Part shown: positions 55,340-64,000 of the stretch, one piece after another
How positions within the stretch are numbered: the first letter of the stretch is position 1
Layout of the letters: the number at the start of each line of letters is the position of its first letter
Assembly: GCA_018350325.1 (NCBI GenBank)
Contig: JAEVLN010000016.1
Span: 1,410,693 to 1,474,692 of the forward strand
Reading direction: 5' to 3'
From: Globodera rostochiensis
Lineage: Eukaryota > Nematoda > Chromadorea > Rhabditida > Heteroderidae
Length of the DNA stretch: 64,000 nt
Position numbers and translations under genes: made by a program
Notes under the pieces: generated by a model
Seen by the model: the letters and a program-made list of their open reading frames with translations, nothing else
What the model was told of the DNA's origin: nothing
Databases searched by the model: none

Positions 55340-57484
55340 TAGGGCTGTTCGAGACTAGAAATTTACCGAGACTCGAGAGTCGAGACCGAGACCGAGAAAT
55401 GACACCGAGACTCGAGACCGAGACCGAGAAATGACCCCCGAGACTCGAGACCGAGATCGAGACCCAAAAAAAACCGAGAAATTTCTCGGTTCGAGACCCG
55501 AGACCGAGACTTTTTTGAAAATTTTTTTAAAATTCACTGTAAATTTTTTATTTTAAGCTCAAAAATTTTAAATAAATAGTTTTACACTTCGCGACAAATT
55601 TAAATTCCCATTTTTATTTCTGGAACGATTTTTGTCCGTTGGTCCAGCCCATCGGAACTAGAGTGCGGCGCAGGACCGGATCCTGCGCAGGATTTTGCAG
55701 GATCCGGTCCGCAATCCTGCACTTTTTGGGCTTTTGCAGGATTGCAGGATTTGCAGGATTAATCCCGCAGGATCCGGTCCTGCAAACAATTTAGAATTCC
55801 AATCCTGCAACAGGATCCGCAAATTTGACTGCGGATCCTGCAAGTATTAATTTTAGTAAAGGATAATGCAATTTTCCATCCAATAATATTGTGGTATAGT
55901 GGTTAGTGAAATGGGTGGGAAAGGTTTTGTTGGGGTTCAAAGCCCGGACCATGTAAATTTGTTTTTATAACTTTTAGTGAACATCTATGGTGGAGTAAAC
56001 AATTTCTAATAATATTTTTTTAAAATTAATTTTATAACAATTAAGAAATTGTTAAATTTTCATTTTTTTGCCCAGCAAAACTGGGTAATAGTTAAAAATG
56101 CATAACTTGTTCTAAGTTGAATAATCTAATTATTTTAGTGTAAATCAGCACAACTTTTTATTACTTATATTTTAAGAAATTCGAGATTAGAAAAGTTAAA
56201 CGTAGTCAATTTATCGAAAATTTGGAAATTTTCACTGAAAACTCTCTAAATTTAAGAAGTATTGACCATTTTCGTTAATTTTGAAGCAAGTTTTCTTAAA
56301 AAACATTGTTAAATCTTCAAAAAAAATTTCCCCGGCGGCACCTATCGGCACCGCCGGCTTCTCCCATTTCTAAAAAGCTTTAAAAATAAATGCGGTCGAA
56401 AAGTACCAAAAATGCCACCAATGAAATTTTTTGCTTTTTCGAAAAATTTTTGGTTATATTATGATTCTGAGTTGTTGAGCTAATTTGTAAGTGATATATG
56501 ATGAGAAATCCAAATTTTTTCACAAATACAAATCGCCTTCACTCTTGAAGTTTATAGGACGATAAATGGATTTAAAAATTTGATTCATTTGTTGCTTTCC
56601 CACTGAAGACATTGCTGAAATTTTATAAAAAAAATTTTTGATAAAAGTTTCTTTATTCCCGACTCGAATATTTAGACGTCCCCAATCCCCGGCATAGCCA
56701 ACTCCGACCCCCGACTTGCCCGCTCCCGAGGGGCCGGGGAGAAATCCTAATTTTGAGGCCAAAATTAATTTTTGAAAAATTTACCGCCGGGGAAAGAATT
56801 AAAAAAAATTCAATTTAGGAGTGTATTTTCGGTGGGTTTTAATGCATTTTTTTCGTTAAGAAATTTTCAAAAATAAATTTTTTTGCGAATTCTGCTTAAC
56901 TTTTGGTGGGGGTCGGCGGTGCCGATAGGCGCCGCCGAGAAAATTTTGAATTTTTGACTCGATTTGTGAAGAGATTTGCTACCAAATTTAGAAATGCGGT
57001 AATTTTTTGAAGCTTTTATGGCGGTAAAAAATGGAAGCTTTAGTGAATAATTAGAAAAAATATTCTTAATTGCAACAAAAAAAAATCAACATTTTTTAAG
57101 GTTTTACACTAGATTGTTTTTTAGGAATCAGTAACAAGGAGTATCTAATTACCAATTTAAATGAAGAAAATTTCATTTAACTTAAGGGACTAGAACTCAG
57201 GACAATATAGAGTAAGCGACACAGAATTTAGCCACTGCGCCATACGAGCACTGTATTTATAAAGGTGACAAAGTATTAAAGGATTTCTAAATTTGTCATC
57301 GTGTATTTTTCAAATCTTTCAAGCCCATAATTCTTTAATGATTTCTCACCAAAAATTCCATCTTTACCAGTGCAAAAAAGTCTCGTTTTCCGAGACTAAA
57401 AACCCGAGAGTCGAGACCGAGACCCAAAAAAACCGAGAAATTGCTCGGTTCGAGACTCGAGACCGAGACTCTCGAACAGCCCTA
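55340..57484. mobile_element. hAT-like foldback element, GAGACCGAG words, TSD GTATTTAC
   Basis: Termini TAGGGCTGTTCGAGA and TCTCGAACAGCCCTA, exact duplication GTATTTAC (55332-55339 and 57485-57492). Arms are CTCGAGACCGAGACCGAG words. The interior holds one end of a GCAGGATCCTGC-word element (from 55659, TAGAGTGCGGCGCAGG), a tRNA-like module (55890-55965), GC-rich palindromes (56331-56358, 56912-56940) and a second tRNA-like module (57257-57186, minus). It is inserted in coding exon 1 of the receptor. Confidence 0.88.
55890..55965 (+). repeat. tRNA-like SINE module (mirrored at 62605-62682)
   Basis: TGGTATAGTGGTTAGTGAAA resembles the D-arm region of eukaryotic tRNAs, and TTGGGGTTCAAAGCCCGGAC resembles the T arm. 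The inverse occurs in the right arm. No acceptor stem is evident. Confidence 0.55.
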
Positions 57485-57499
57485 GTATTTACTGCTCAT

Positions 57500-60280
57500 A
57501 TTGGCGACGATTTGTAGAAAAAATACGTGTGGAAAATGACAGCGGATGGAAATCAATTAGCACAATTTTAAGAAACAATATTTAAACAAAAATTCCTGTA
57601 AAATCCCCCTAAGTTAATTAAATTAAATTTTATTGGATTTTCGTGCAATTGAAAGATTGCAAAAGTAACTTAAAACTGCCTGATGCTAACATTTTTCTCC
57701 TTCTGTATTATTTTTACCGCCCATTATTGTTCACACGCTTTTATTTTTTATTTTCATTTTTTTTAATCAAACAATTTTCATTTTCCCAATTTAGAAAATT
57801 TCCTGCAAAAGCTTCGCAATGTTTCGAAAAAAAGTAATCAAATTTAACCATTTATTCTTTTGGAGCATATAAAAAGATTCTTCTTTAATAATCATTATTT
57901 ATTTTATCTATCCGTGCCCCGGTGAATGAGGGGGGGGGGGGACGTTCTCCATTAATTTCGACAAAAAGGTGATTTAAATTCATGAGATAAATTATTTATA
58001 GTAATTATTCCCTATTAGAATGCCTTTAGCAACAAAACGTTCTCAATTAATTTCGAAAAAAAGGGGATTTAAATTAATGGAATAAATTAATTGATTTTTC
58101 TAACCTTCAATTTTCGGTAATTACACTTTTTCGGTTGATGATCCAAGCACGGCACGGCATCTGTACGCCTTAGACGATTCTATTTTATACGCAAAACTCA
58201 ATGAGAAAAATATGTAGACGCATTTAATGTGCCTATTTGTGACCATTTTTTAGGCTAAAAAAGGTATTGAAAAAAGAGGAGTGCCAGAAAGATTTTGCAG
58301 GCATTTTTTTGGCAAATAAACGGACCCTTTACAAAATTTTCAAAAATGCAGTAGATTTTTTTTTGCATGAAATGCGAGTTTTTCTGACTCAATTTGGTAA
58401 GAAAATTGGTCCAAAAAAATTCGAAATATCCTTGAAAATCACAATACAATAGAATTTGGATAAAAATGTTACATTTTAAGCGAAAATTCAAAAAAAGTAT
58501 GCGAAAAATGCTTGAAAATTGACAAATTTGGCCATCTGTCTATTGATACTTTCAAACTTTATGCAGGGAGTAAAAAGAATGAAAAAATAACAAATTGAAT
58601 TTTTTGATTTCTCTTTACCTTCATTGGTTTTTAGGCGGCCGCCGCAGTGTCTTAAAGGTTATTTTATCTCTTTTTGTTCAGGTAATTTTAATTTTGACTT
58701 TAATTTTGGCAAATAAGATAAAAAATAATGTTTTCTTTTTTAAGAATAATAGTAATAATAATAATAAATAGGTAATAAATAATGTTGAAAATGAATTTTG
58801 TTTACCTTTTTAACATTATATGACACGTGACACTTAAACTTTAAGATTTAAATGGTTTTCAACTTTTTGTTCATTTTTTATTACATAGTTTTTGATTTAA
58901 AAAAACCCCGGTATTCGGCAGCATGCGAAAATGACATCATTTCGAATTGATTTTTGGTTTTAATAATTAAATTGCTGAAGTAACAAAACGGTTTTATCAG
59001 TGCTTTTCCAATTTTCTCTCATTTCGAATTCAAAATCATTTCTCCTAAAATCGATCTTTAATTGGTTCCGTTGAAATGGTAAAAAATTCAAAATTGTAAT
59101 TAATTTTAGTGTAACACGAGCGCTTGACTGCCGCTTCGCGGCAGCCAACCGCTCTTCGTTGCCTTTAATCTTTTTTTTTTGTTTAAATTTTTTCTGTTAC
59201 CTTGACTCTTGACTCCTGACTTGACTCGTGATTGAATTTCGACTTGCTTTGATTCTTGACTTGCCTTGTGGGGGGGGGGGGGTGGGTTAGCGGTGCCGAT
59301 AGACGCCACCGAGCAAATTTTTGTAATTTTTACTCAATTTTTGTGAAGAAATTTCATCAAAATTATAACGAAATTAAGCATTTTCCTTAGGAATTTAGGA
59401 ATTTAAAAAAAAATTACGTAAGAGTGGAAGAGTTCGGCGGCGCCTGTCGGCGCCGCCGGGAAAATTTTTTAAACATTAAATGAATTTGTTAAGAAAATAA
59501 AAGCAAAAATTCAAGAATATGTGATTAAGTTATTCAAAAATTCAAGAATATGTGATTAAGTTATTCAAAAATTCAAGAATATGTGATTAAGTTATTTCAA
59601 AAATTCTTTTTTTGTGCGCATTCTAGTTTAAAAATATTTGAAAATCATTAAAAATGTTCCGTTAATGGGGGATAGAATGTGAAGGCCGAAGAAAGGCTAA
59701 AAAAATGATCGCACTGAAGCGAGTTCGAACCCAAAACACAACATAGAAAAGACAAAACACTGACAAATGAGCTATCCGTTTACAAAGGCGACACATGTAA
59801 AAAATATTGAAATTTTGTCAAAAAGTTGGCAAGACCCACTGCCCAGTCGAAAACCGAAATTTCAATACCTCTTTCTTGTTTAGAGGCCTGCTTCTCTCGA
59901 TTTTAAAAATATTTAATTTTTAAGTATTATTAAAAAATCCCGTTACAAATTACTGGAGTTTTCCATTATTGACGAAATGAGGATTTTTGTTAATTTTCCA
60001 TTATTATGATGAAACTGTTGTTTACAAAAAAAATAATGAAGCAGAAACAATGGCGGTGGAAGAAACTCTAACGCTTCTTTGCCTATTTTTATCTATATTT
60101 CACACAAAAAAGCAGATGTTTTCTTCTATCACTGTCTATTTTGTTTTCTTTCTCCCTTTTGTTTTCCTGTCTCCTCAAAAGTTTTTGTGTCAATAAAAAA
60201 TCAAAAATAATTCAAAAAATATACGTACGTACGCGACTGACTTAGTATGGGTTAAGATTATTAACCAATTATTTATTACA
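57500..60280. other. Gene-poor spacer with repeats
   Basis: It contains a poly-G run (57930-57940), a direct repeat of AACGTTCTC-type DNA at 57942-58080, the dispersed repeat 58185-58300 shared with 48270-48385, a segment 58340-58560 that is inverse to 23690-23850, GC-rich palindromes at 59287-59313 and 59431-59460 (same spacing class), and a tRNA-like module on the minus strand at 59785-59705. No gene is supported. Confidence 0.45.
59505..59598. repeat. 31-bp tandem repeat, three copies
   Basis: AAAAATTCAAGAATATGTG followed by ATTAAGTTATTC is present three times in a row with almost no variation. It lies after the GC-rich palindrome at 59431-59460. Confidence 0.85.
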
Positions 60281-60431
60281 GATCGCTGTCGGCATTGTTT
60301 TGTTGAACTTCATAAATTTGTTCATTCTTTATGCTGGAAATGTGCCAAGAATGGTACTTAATAATTAACCTAAAAGCATCTTTAATACAGAATATTGCTT
60401 AAATAACAATAATAATAATTTAAATATTAAG

Positions 60432-60955
60432 CAATTGGAGAAATCGTTTGCCAATTCCGCTGCTTTGGTTGCGCACGTAAACGCACGACAGACTTCGTGG
60501 ACAGTTTGTTAATCCGAAATTGTCCTTAGCCCTTCAAAAGCCTAAAAAGCCCCTCAAAATGCGAAATTTAGGCCGAATTGCATCCACAGTTTGCCAACAT
60601 GCCGCCGGAGGCGCTAAATCGGCTGATGGGAGTGCGCGGACCTTTTCCCGAAAAAAGGCAAAGAGTCCCTTCGGGCAACGAATATAACGGGAATTTCGAC
60701 GCACGAAAACATTTTCCAAAGTGTGCAGAAGTAATCTCCACCATCCAAGTCGGCGGCGGTTTCCTTTGAATTGGGCAACCGATCAATGATCAATGCTTTG
60801 CTTAGGACCAAGGTTTGTGCGGCAGCTGTTGGGCCGTTTCTGCCGCCTCAGTGATCTCTGATCGAATTTGTATTGCGAGCGATGGCCAACGGCGTGCGAA
60901 CATTTCGGCGTTGGACCTTTTGAGCTGTGAGCCGCGCAGTTTCGGGTGCATTTAA
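60432..60955 (+). pseudogene. Cathepsin-B-like cysteine peptidase, 5' part only
   Basis: Three exons join in frame. Exon 60432-60503 encodes FANSAALVAHVNARQTSW, the propeptide region. Exon 60572-60748 has LHPQFANMPPEALNRLMGV, then GNEYNGNFDARKHFPKCAEV, the pro-mature junction. Exon 60806-60955 has DQGLCGSCWAVSAASVISDR, the active-site Cys in C-G-S-C-W-A, then ICIASDGQRRANISALDLLS. Donor/acceptor pairs are GTTTGT/TTTAG and GTCGGC/CTTAG (57-bp intron). The reading stops where the family continues with its C-N-G-G motif, so the catalytic His and Asn are missing. About 55 bp later GAGACC-word repeats begin. A possible upstream hydrophobic exon (60282-60352, LLNFINLFILYAGNVPRM) may or may not belong. 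Confidence 0.75.
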
Positions 60956-61010
60956 TATTAGCGATCATTTACTAATTATAAGCCACCCATCAATCCAAAT
61001 AATCGGATAT

Positions 61011-61245
61011 TAGTGCTGCTCGAGAGTCTCGGTCTTGCACCAAGAAAAGTCTCAGGGTTTTTGGGGTCTCGATCTCGAGTCTCGGGGCCAAGTCTCAGTC
61101 TCGGGGCAAGTCTCGGTCTCGAGTCTCGGGGTCAAGTCTCGAGTCTCGGGGCCAAGTCTTGAGTCTTGGGGCCAAGTCTTGGTCTCGGGGCCAAGTCTCA
61201 GTCTCGGGGCCAAGTCTCGGTCTCGAGTCTCGGGGCCAAGACTAA
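61011..61245. repeat. GTCTCGGGGCCAA-word repeat, TAGTGCTGCTCGAGA terminus
   Basis: It starts TAGTGCTGCTCGAGAGTCTC and repeats TCTCGGGGCCAAGTCTC words. It is the inner boundary opposite the GAGACC terminus at 63231, but its flank (TCGGATAT) does not match the GTAAATAC there, so the two ends come from different insertions. Confidence 0.6.
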
Positions 61246-61250
61246 TTTTA

Positions 61251-61455
61251 TGTCATATTTTCATTTTATTTAGCAATCAATAATTCTGGAACATTCATTT
61301 CAGAATTCTTTTGGTAATTTTCTGAAAATTAGAAAATAATTATCAAATTTCAACACAAAATTAGACGCTGCAACAGCGACATCCTAATAAATATGTCATA
61401 TTTTCATTTTATTTAGCAATCAATAATTCTGGAACATTCATTTCAGAATTCTATC
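61251..61455. repeat. Direct duplication of about 60 bp
   Basis: ATGTCATATTTTCATTTTAT, TTAGCAATCAATAATTCTGG and AACATTCATTTCAGAATTCT occur at about 61251-61311 and again at 61394-61453. Spacing is about 143 bp. Confidence 0.8.
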
Positions 61456-63239
61456 GCGGTTGACGGTCCCTATCCCCCGGTTAACCGCGTTTGTCTAACG
61501 CTAGTAATAATGTACATAAAAAATATTTTTATTGAAAATAAAAATTTCTTAAATTTCGCTTTTCAAAAACAACCAATAAGTTTATCGAATTTTACCATTT
61601 GCCTTTTATATACCAAACATCAGCACATTCAAAATTTCATTACATAATTTGCTAATTTTTAGTTTTATGTGCCACAGTTGTTCCATTTTTTCTTCGGATC
61701 CTGCGGGATTAATCCTGCAAATCCTGCAATCCTGCTAATCCTGCATTTAGAAATTGCAGGATCCTGCGCAGGATTGCAAGATTGAGCCAAAATTTTTCAA
61801 AAATTAATTTTGGCCTCAAAATTAGGATTTCTCCCCGGCCCCTCGGGAGCGGGCAAGTCGGGGGTCGGAGTTGGCTATGCCGGGGATTGGGGACGTCTAA
61901 ATATTCGAGTCGGGAATAAAGAAACTTTTATCAAAAATTTTTTTTATAAAATTTCAGCAATGTCTTCAGTGGGAAAGCAACAAATGAATCAAATTTTTAA
62001 ATCCATTTATCGTCCTATAAACTTCAAGAGTGAAGGCGATTTGTATTTGTGAAAAAATTTGGATTTCTCATCATATATCACTTACAAATTAGCTCAACAA
62101 CTCAGAATCATAATATAACCAAAAATTTTTCGAAAAAGCAAAAAATTTCATTGGTGGCATTTTTGGTACTTTTCGACCGCATTTATTTTTAAAGCTTTTT
62201 AGAAATGGGAGAAGCCGGCGGTGCCGATAGGTGCCGCCGGGGAAATTTTTTTTGAAGATTTAACAATGTTTTTTAAGAAAACTTGCTTCAAAATTAACGA
62301 AAATGGTCAATACTTCTTAAATTTAGAGAGTTTTCAGTGAAAATTTCCAAATTTTCGATAAATTGACTACGTTTAACTTTTCTAATCTCGAATTTCTTAA
62401 AATATAAGTAATAAAAAGTTGTGCTGATTTACACTAAAATAATTAGATTATTCAACTTAGAACAAGTTATGCATTTTTAACTATTACCCAGTTTTGCTGG
62501 GCAAAAAAATGAAAATTTAACAATTTCTTAATTGTTATAAAATTAATTTTAAAAAAATATTATTAGAAATTGTTTACTCCACCATAGATGTTCACTAAAA
62601 GTTATAAAAACAAATTTACATGGTCCGGGCTTTGAACCCCAACAAAACCTTTCCCACCCATTTCACTAACCACTATACCACAATATTATTGGATGGAAAA
62701 TTGCATTATCCTTTACTAAAATTAATACTTGCAGGATCCGCAGTCAAATTTGCGGATCCTGTTGCAGGATTGGAATTCTAAATTGTTTGCAGGACCGGAT
62801 CCTGCGGGATTAATCCTGCAAATCCTGCAATCCTGCAAAAGCCCAAAAAGTGCAGGATTGCGGACCGGATCCTGCAAAATCCTGCGCAGGATCCGGTCCT
62901 GCGCCGCACTCTAGTTCCGATGGGCTGGACCAACGGACAAAAATCGTTCCAGAAATAAAAATGGGAATTTAAATTTGTCGCGAAGTGTAAAACTATTTAT
63001 TTAAAATTTTTGAGCTTAAAATAAAAAATTTACAGTGAATTTTAAAAAAATTTTCAAAAAAGTCTCGGTCTCGGGTCTCGAACCGAGAAATTTCTCGGTT
63101 TTTTTGGGTCTCGATCTCGGTCTCGAGTCTCGGGGGTCATTTCTCGGTCTCGGTCTCGAGTCTCGGTGTCATTTCTCGGTCTCGGTCTCGACTCTCGAGT
63201 CTCGGTAAATTTCTAGTCTCGAACAGCCCTAGTAAATAC

Positions 63240-63795
63240 GATGATTTGGTAATTTATACATTTTTTTTTTAAATTAATCCTAAAAAATATTTTAGTTTTA
63301 TTTGACCTTCAAGGACTGTTACCCGTGTTGGCCACTGATCGGATGTGCTTTTGCCTTAGGATGTATTGCAATTGTCGGTTTGGTGACGAACGCTTCCGTA
63401 ATTTACATCACTGTCAAGATAAAGTAAACTTTTCAATTTGCAAATTTAATTTTTGATCACTTCATAAAATTTGGTTTTAACTTCAAAGGGCTTGAAAAAC
63501 ACTTAAACACAATATTTATGATTAAAGATCACAATTTAAATTAATGAAAAAGTATTTATTTTAGGGCTTTACGCGGAACTGCCAATTATCTGCTTGCACT
63601 GACTTCGGCATTCGAAATTCTCCACCAACTCGGCCCATTTTCTGTTTGTTTACACCGCATTCTCTGGCATCAATTTCATTGACTACCGTTTATCCGTTCA
63701 AATCGGCACGTTTTTTTGTTTGGACTATTTGGCACCAATTTGTCCATATTTTTCACCGGATTTGACCGATTCTTTTGCGTCTTTTTGCCAACATC
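63240..63795 (+). pseudogene. Srsx-like serpentine receptor, right-arm copy (start missing)
   Basis: Remains of exon 1 (GATGATTTG, 63240-63248) follow the element terminus and GTAAATAC; the ATG side is absent from this arm. Exon 2 (63296-63423) has CYPCWPLIGCAFALGCIAIV (TM1). Exon 3 (63565-63795) has ALRGTANYLLALTSAFEILH (TM2), an extra C after H-Q-L-G, FLFVYTAFSGINFIDYRL, and, after a one-base loss, FGTNLSIFFTGFDRFFCVFL (TM3 with its D-R). It ends at GTAAGT. The exons past TM3 would lie beyond the minisatellite, outside the window. The extra C is shared with the left copy. Confidence 0.65.
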
Positions 63796-63846
63796 GTAAG
63801 TGAAAGCTACTGGCTGTAAATCAAGAAGCTTGGTGGGCTATCAGTT

Positions 63847-64000
63847 CTACGATAATACTGAATTGCTCTGATACGGAATTTTCGGATAGGTTGATCAATG
63901 TTATGGGGGGAGAGGCTATCAGTTCTTCGATAATAATGAATTGCTCTGATACGGAATTTTCGGATAGGTTGATCAATGTTATTGGGGGAGAGGCTATCAG
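63847..64000. repeat. Minisatellite, about 76-bp unit, two or more copies (inverse of 54707-54917)
   Basis: TCTACGATAATACTGAATTG, CTCTGATACGGAATTTTCGG and ATAGGTTGATCAATGTTA, then GGGGGGAGAGGCTATCAG. It continues past the window edge. It lies inside what should be the intron after exon 3 of the right receptor copy. Confidence 0.85.

Larger units (their letters stand above)
54707..56782. repeat. Left arm of a large inverted duplication
   Basis: From 56782 down to 54918 the sequence is the near-identical reverse complement of 61790-63653. For example exon ends 55148 and 63423, and 55006 and 63565, have a constant coordinate sum of 118571. The homology starts inside the 55340-57484 element at GAAAAATTT. 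Only one base of offset accumulates from 56782 to 55340. Distal to 54918 the left arm lacks about 190 bp present in the right arm. Confidence 0.9.
54525..57499 (-). pseudogene. Srsx-like serpentine receptor, left-arm copy (element-interrupted)
   Basis: The first exon encodes M-S-S-K-Y-D-D-L but is split. Its ATG lies at 57499-57497 and its end at 55331-55323, with the 2145-bp element and its GTATTTAC duplication between. Exon 2 (about 55275-55148) has DCYPCWPLIGCAFALGCIAI and VGLVTNASVIYITVKIK (TM1). Exon 3 starts at 55006 with ALRGTANYLFALTSAFEILH (TM2), carries an extra C, and is cut at 54918 where it joins a minisatellite, losing TM3. The last exon (54675-54525) has YKCIKRRPYLAKIGLICALI (TM4). 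A nematode chemoreceptor by TM pattern. Clearly inactive. Confidence 0.65.
61790..64000. repeat. Right arm of the large inverted duplication
   Basis: Reverse complement of 54707-56782, extending to the end of the window. It carries the inverse of the tRNA-like module (62605-62682), the GC-rich palindrome (62213-62240), the GCAGGATCCTGC island ending at GCCGCACTCTA (62916) and the GAGACCGAG island ending TCTCGAACAGCCCTA (63231). An identical 80-codon ORF in both arms confirms near-identity. Confidence 0.9.

Noticed and set aside
56520..56762. 80-codon ORF (identical copy at 61810-62052) with a Walker-A-like G-P-S-G-A-G-K-S
   Set aside because: The motif lies in GC-rich word DNA, there is no Walker B or domain context, and both copies lie in non-coding element cores.

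Overview
The window looks like repeat-rich nuclear DNA of a plant-parasitic tylenchid nematode, most likely a cyst nematode (Globodera/Heterodera type). The reasons are gene families rather than any marker gene: a multi-exon F-box-like family and a BTB/BACK family of the sort greatly expanded in cyst nematodes, nematode-specific chemoreceptors (an SRT-class receptor and an Srsx-like receptor), short introns, and GC-AG introns kept between paralogues. Genus assignment is inference.

Layout. 0-3.7 kb: two decayed tandem copies of an uncharacterised gene, separated by a small hAT-like element. 5.8-11.5 kb: palindromes, an F-box pseudogene (+) and a 2-kb minisatellite of about 106 bp. 11.5-19.4 kb: a BTB/BACK gene (-), a frameshifted F-box gene (-), and a rearranged second BTB copy (-). 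21.3-28.6 kb: two more F-box genes (-), the first apparently intact, the second split by a 1.1-kb TA-flanked element. 30.5-34.7 kb: four foldback elements. 35.0-38.9 kb: an SRT receptor (+) running into a 2.75-kb inverted tandem array. 39.2-40.1 kb: a Polinton/Maverick-type integrase remnant and a 36-residue metallothionein-like gene (-). 40.4-45.7 kb: hAT-like, Tc1-like and stutter repeats. 45.8-48.3 kb: a cysteine-rich ground-like-type gene (-) and an intact six-exon FAR-17a/AIG1-like gene (-). 48.7-54.0 kb: a nest of hAT elements including one with transposase remnants. 54.5-64.0 kb: a large inverted duplication carrying two broken copies of one receptor gene, with a truncated cathepsin-B-like gene between the arms.

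The most unusual signal is a set of foldback elements. Each has terminal inverted repeats built from its own short reiterated word, but most share one internal core: a tRNA-like module plus a GC-rich palindrome, CGGCGGCGCCTATCGGCGCC or its variants. Most are flanked by exact 8-bp target duplications and end in YAGRG-like termini, as hAT transposons do. Three sit in overlapping target sites within 17 bp of original sequence, and one lies inside the first coding exon of the receptor.

Most genes were assembled by reading splice sites by eye. Single-base frameshifts could be real decay or consensus errors, and the palindrome at the right end could be an assembly artefact.
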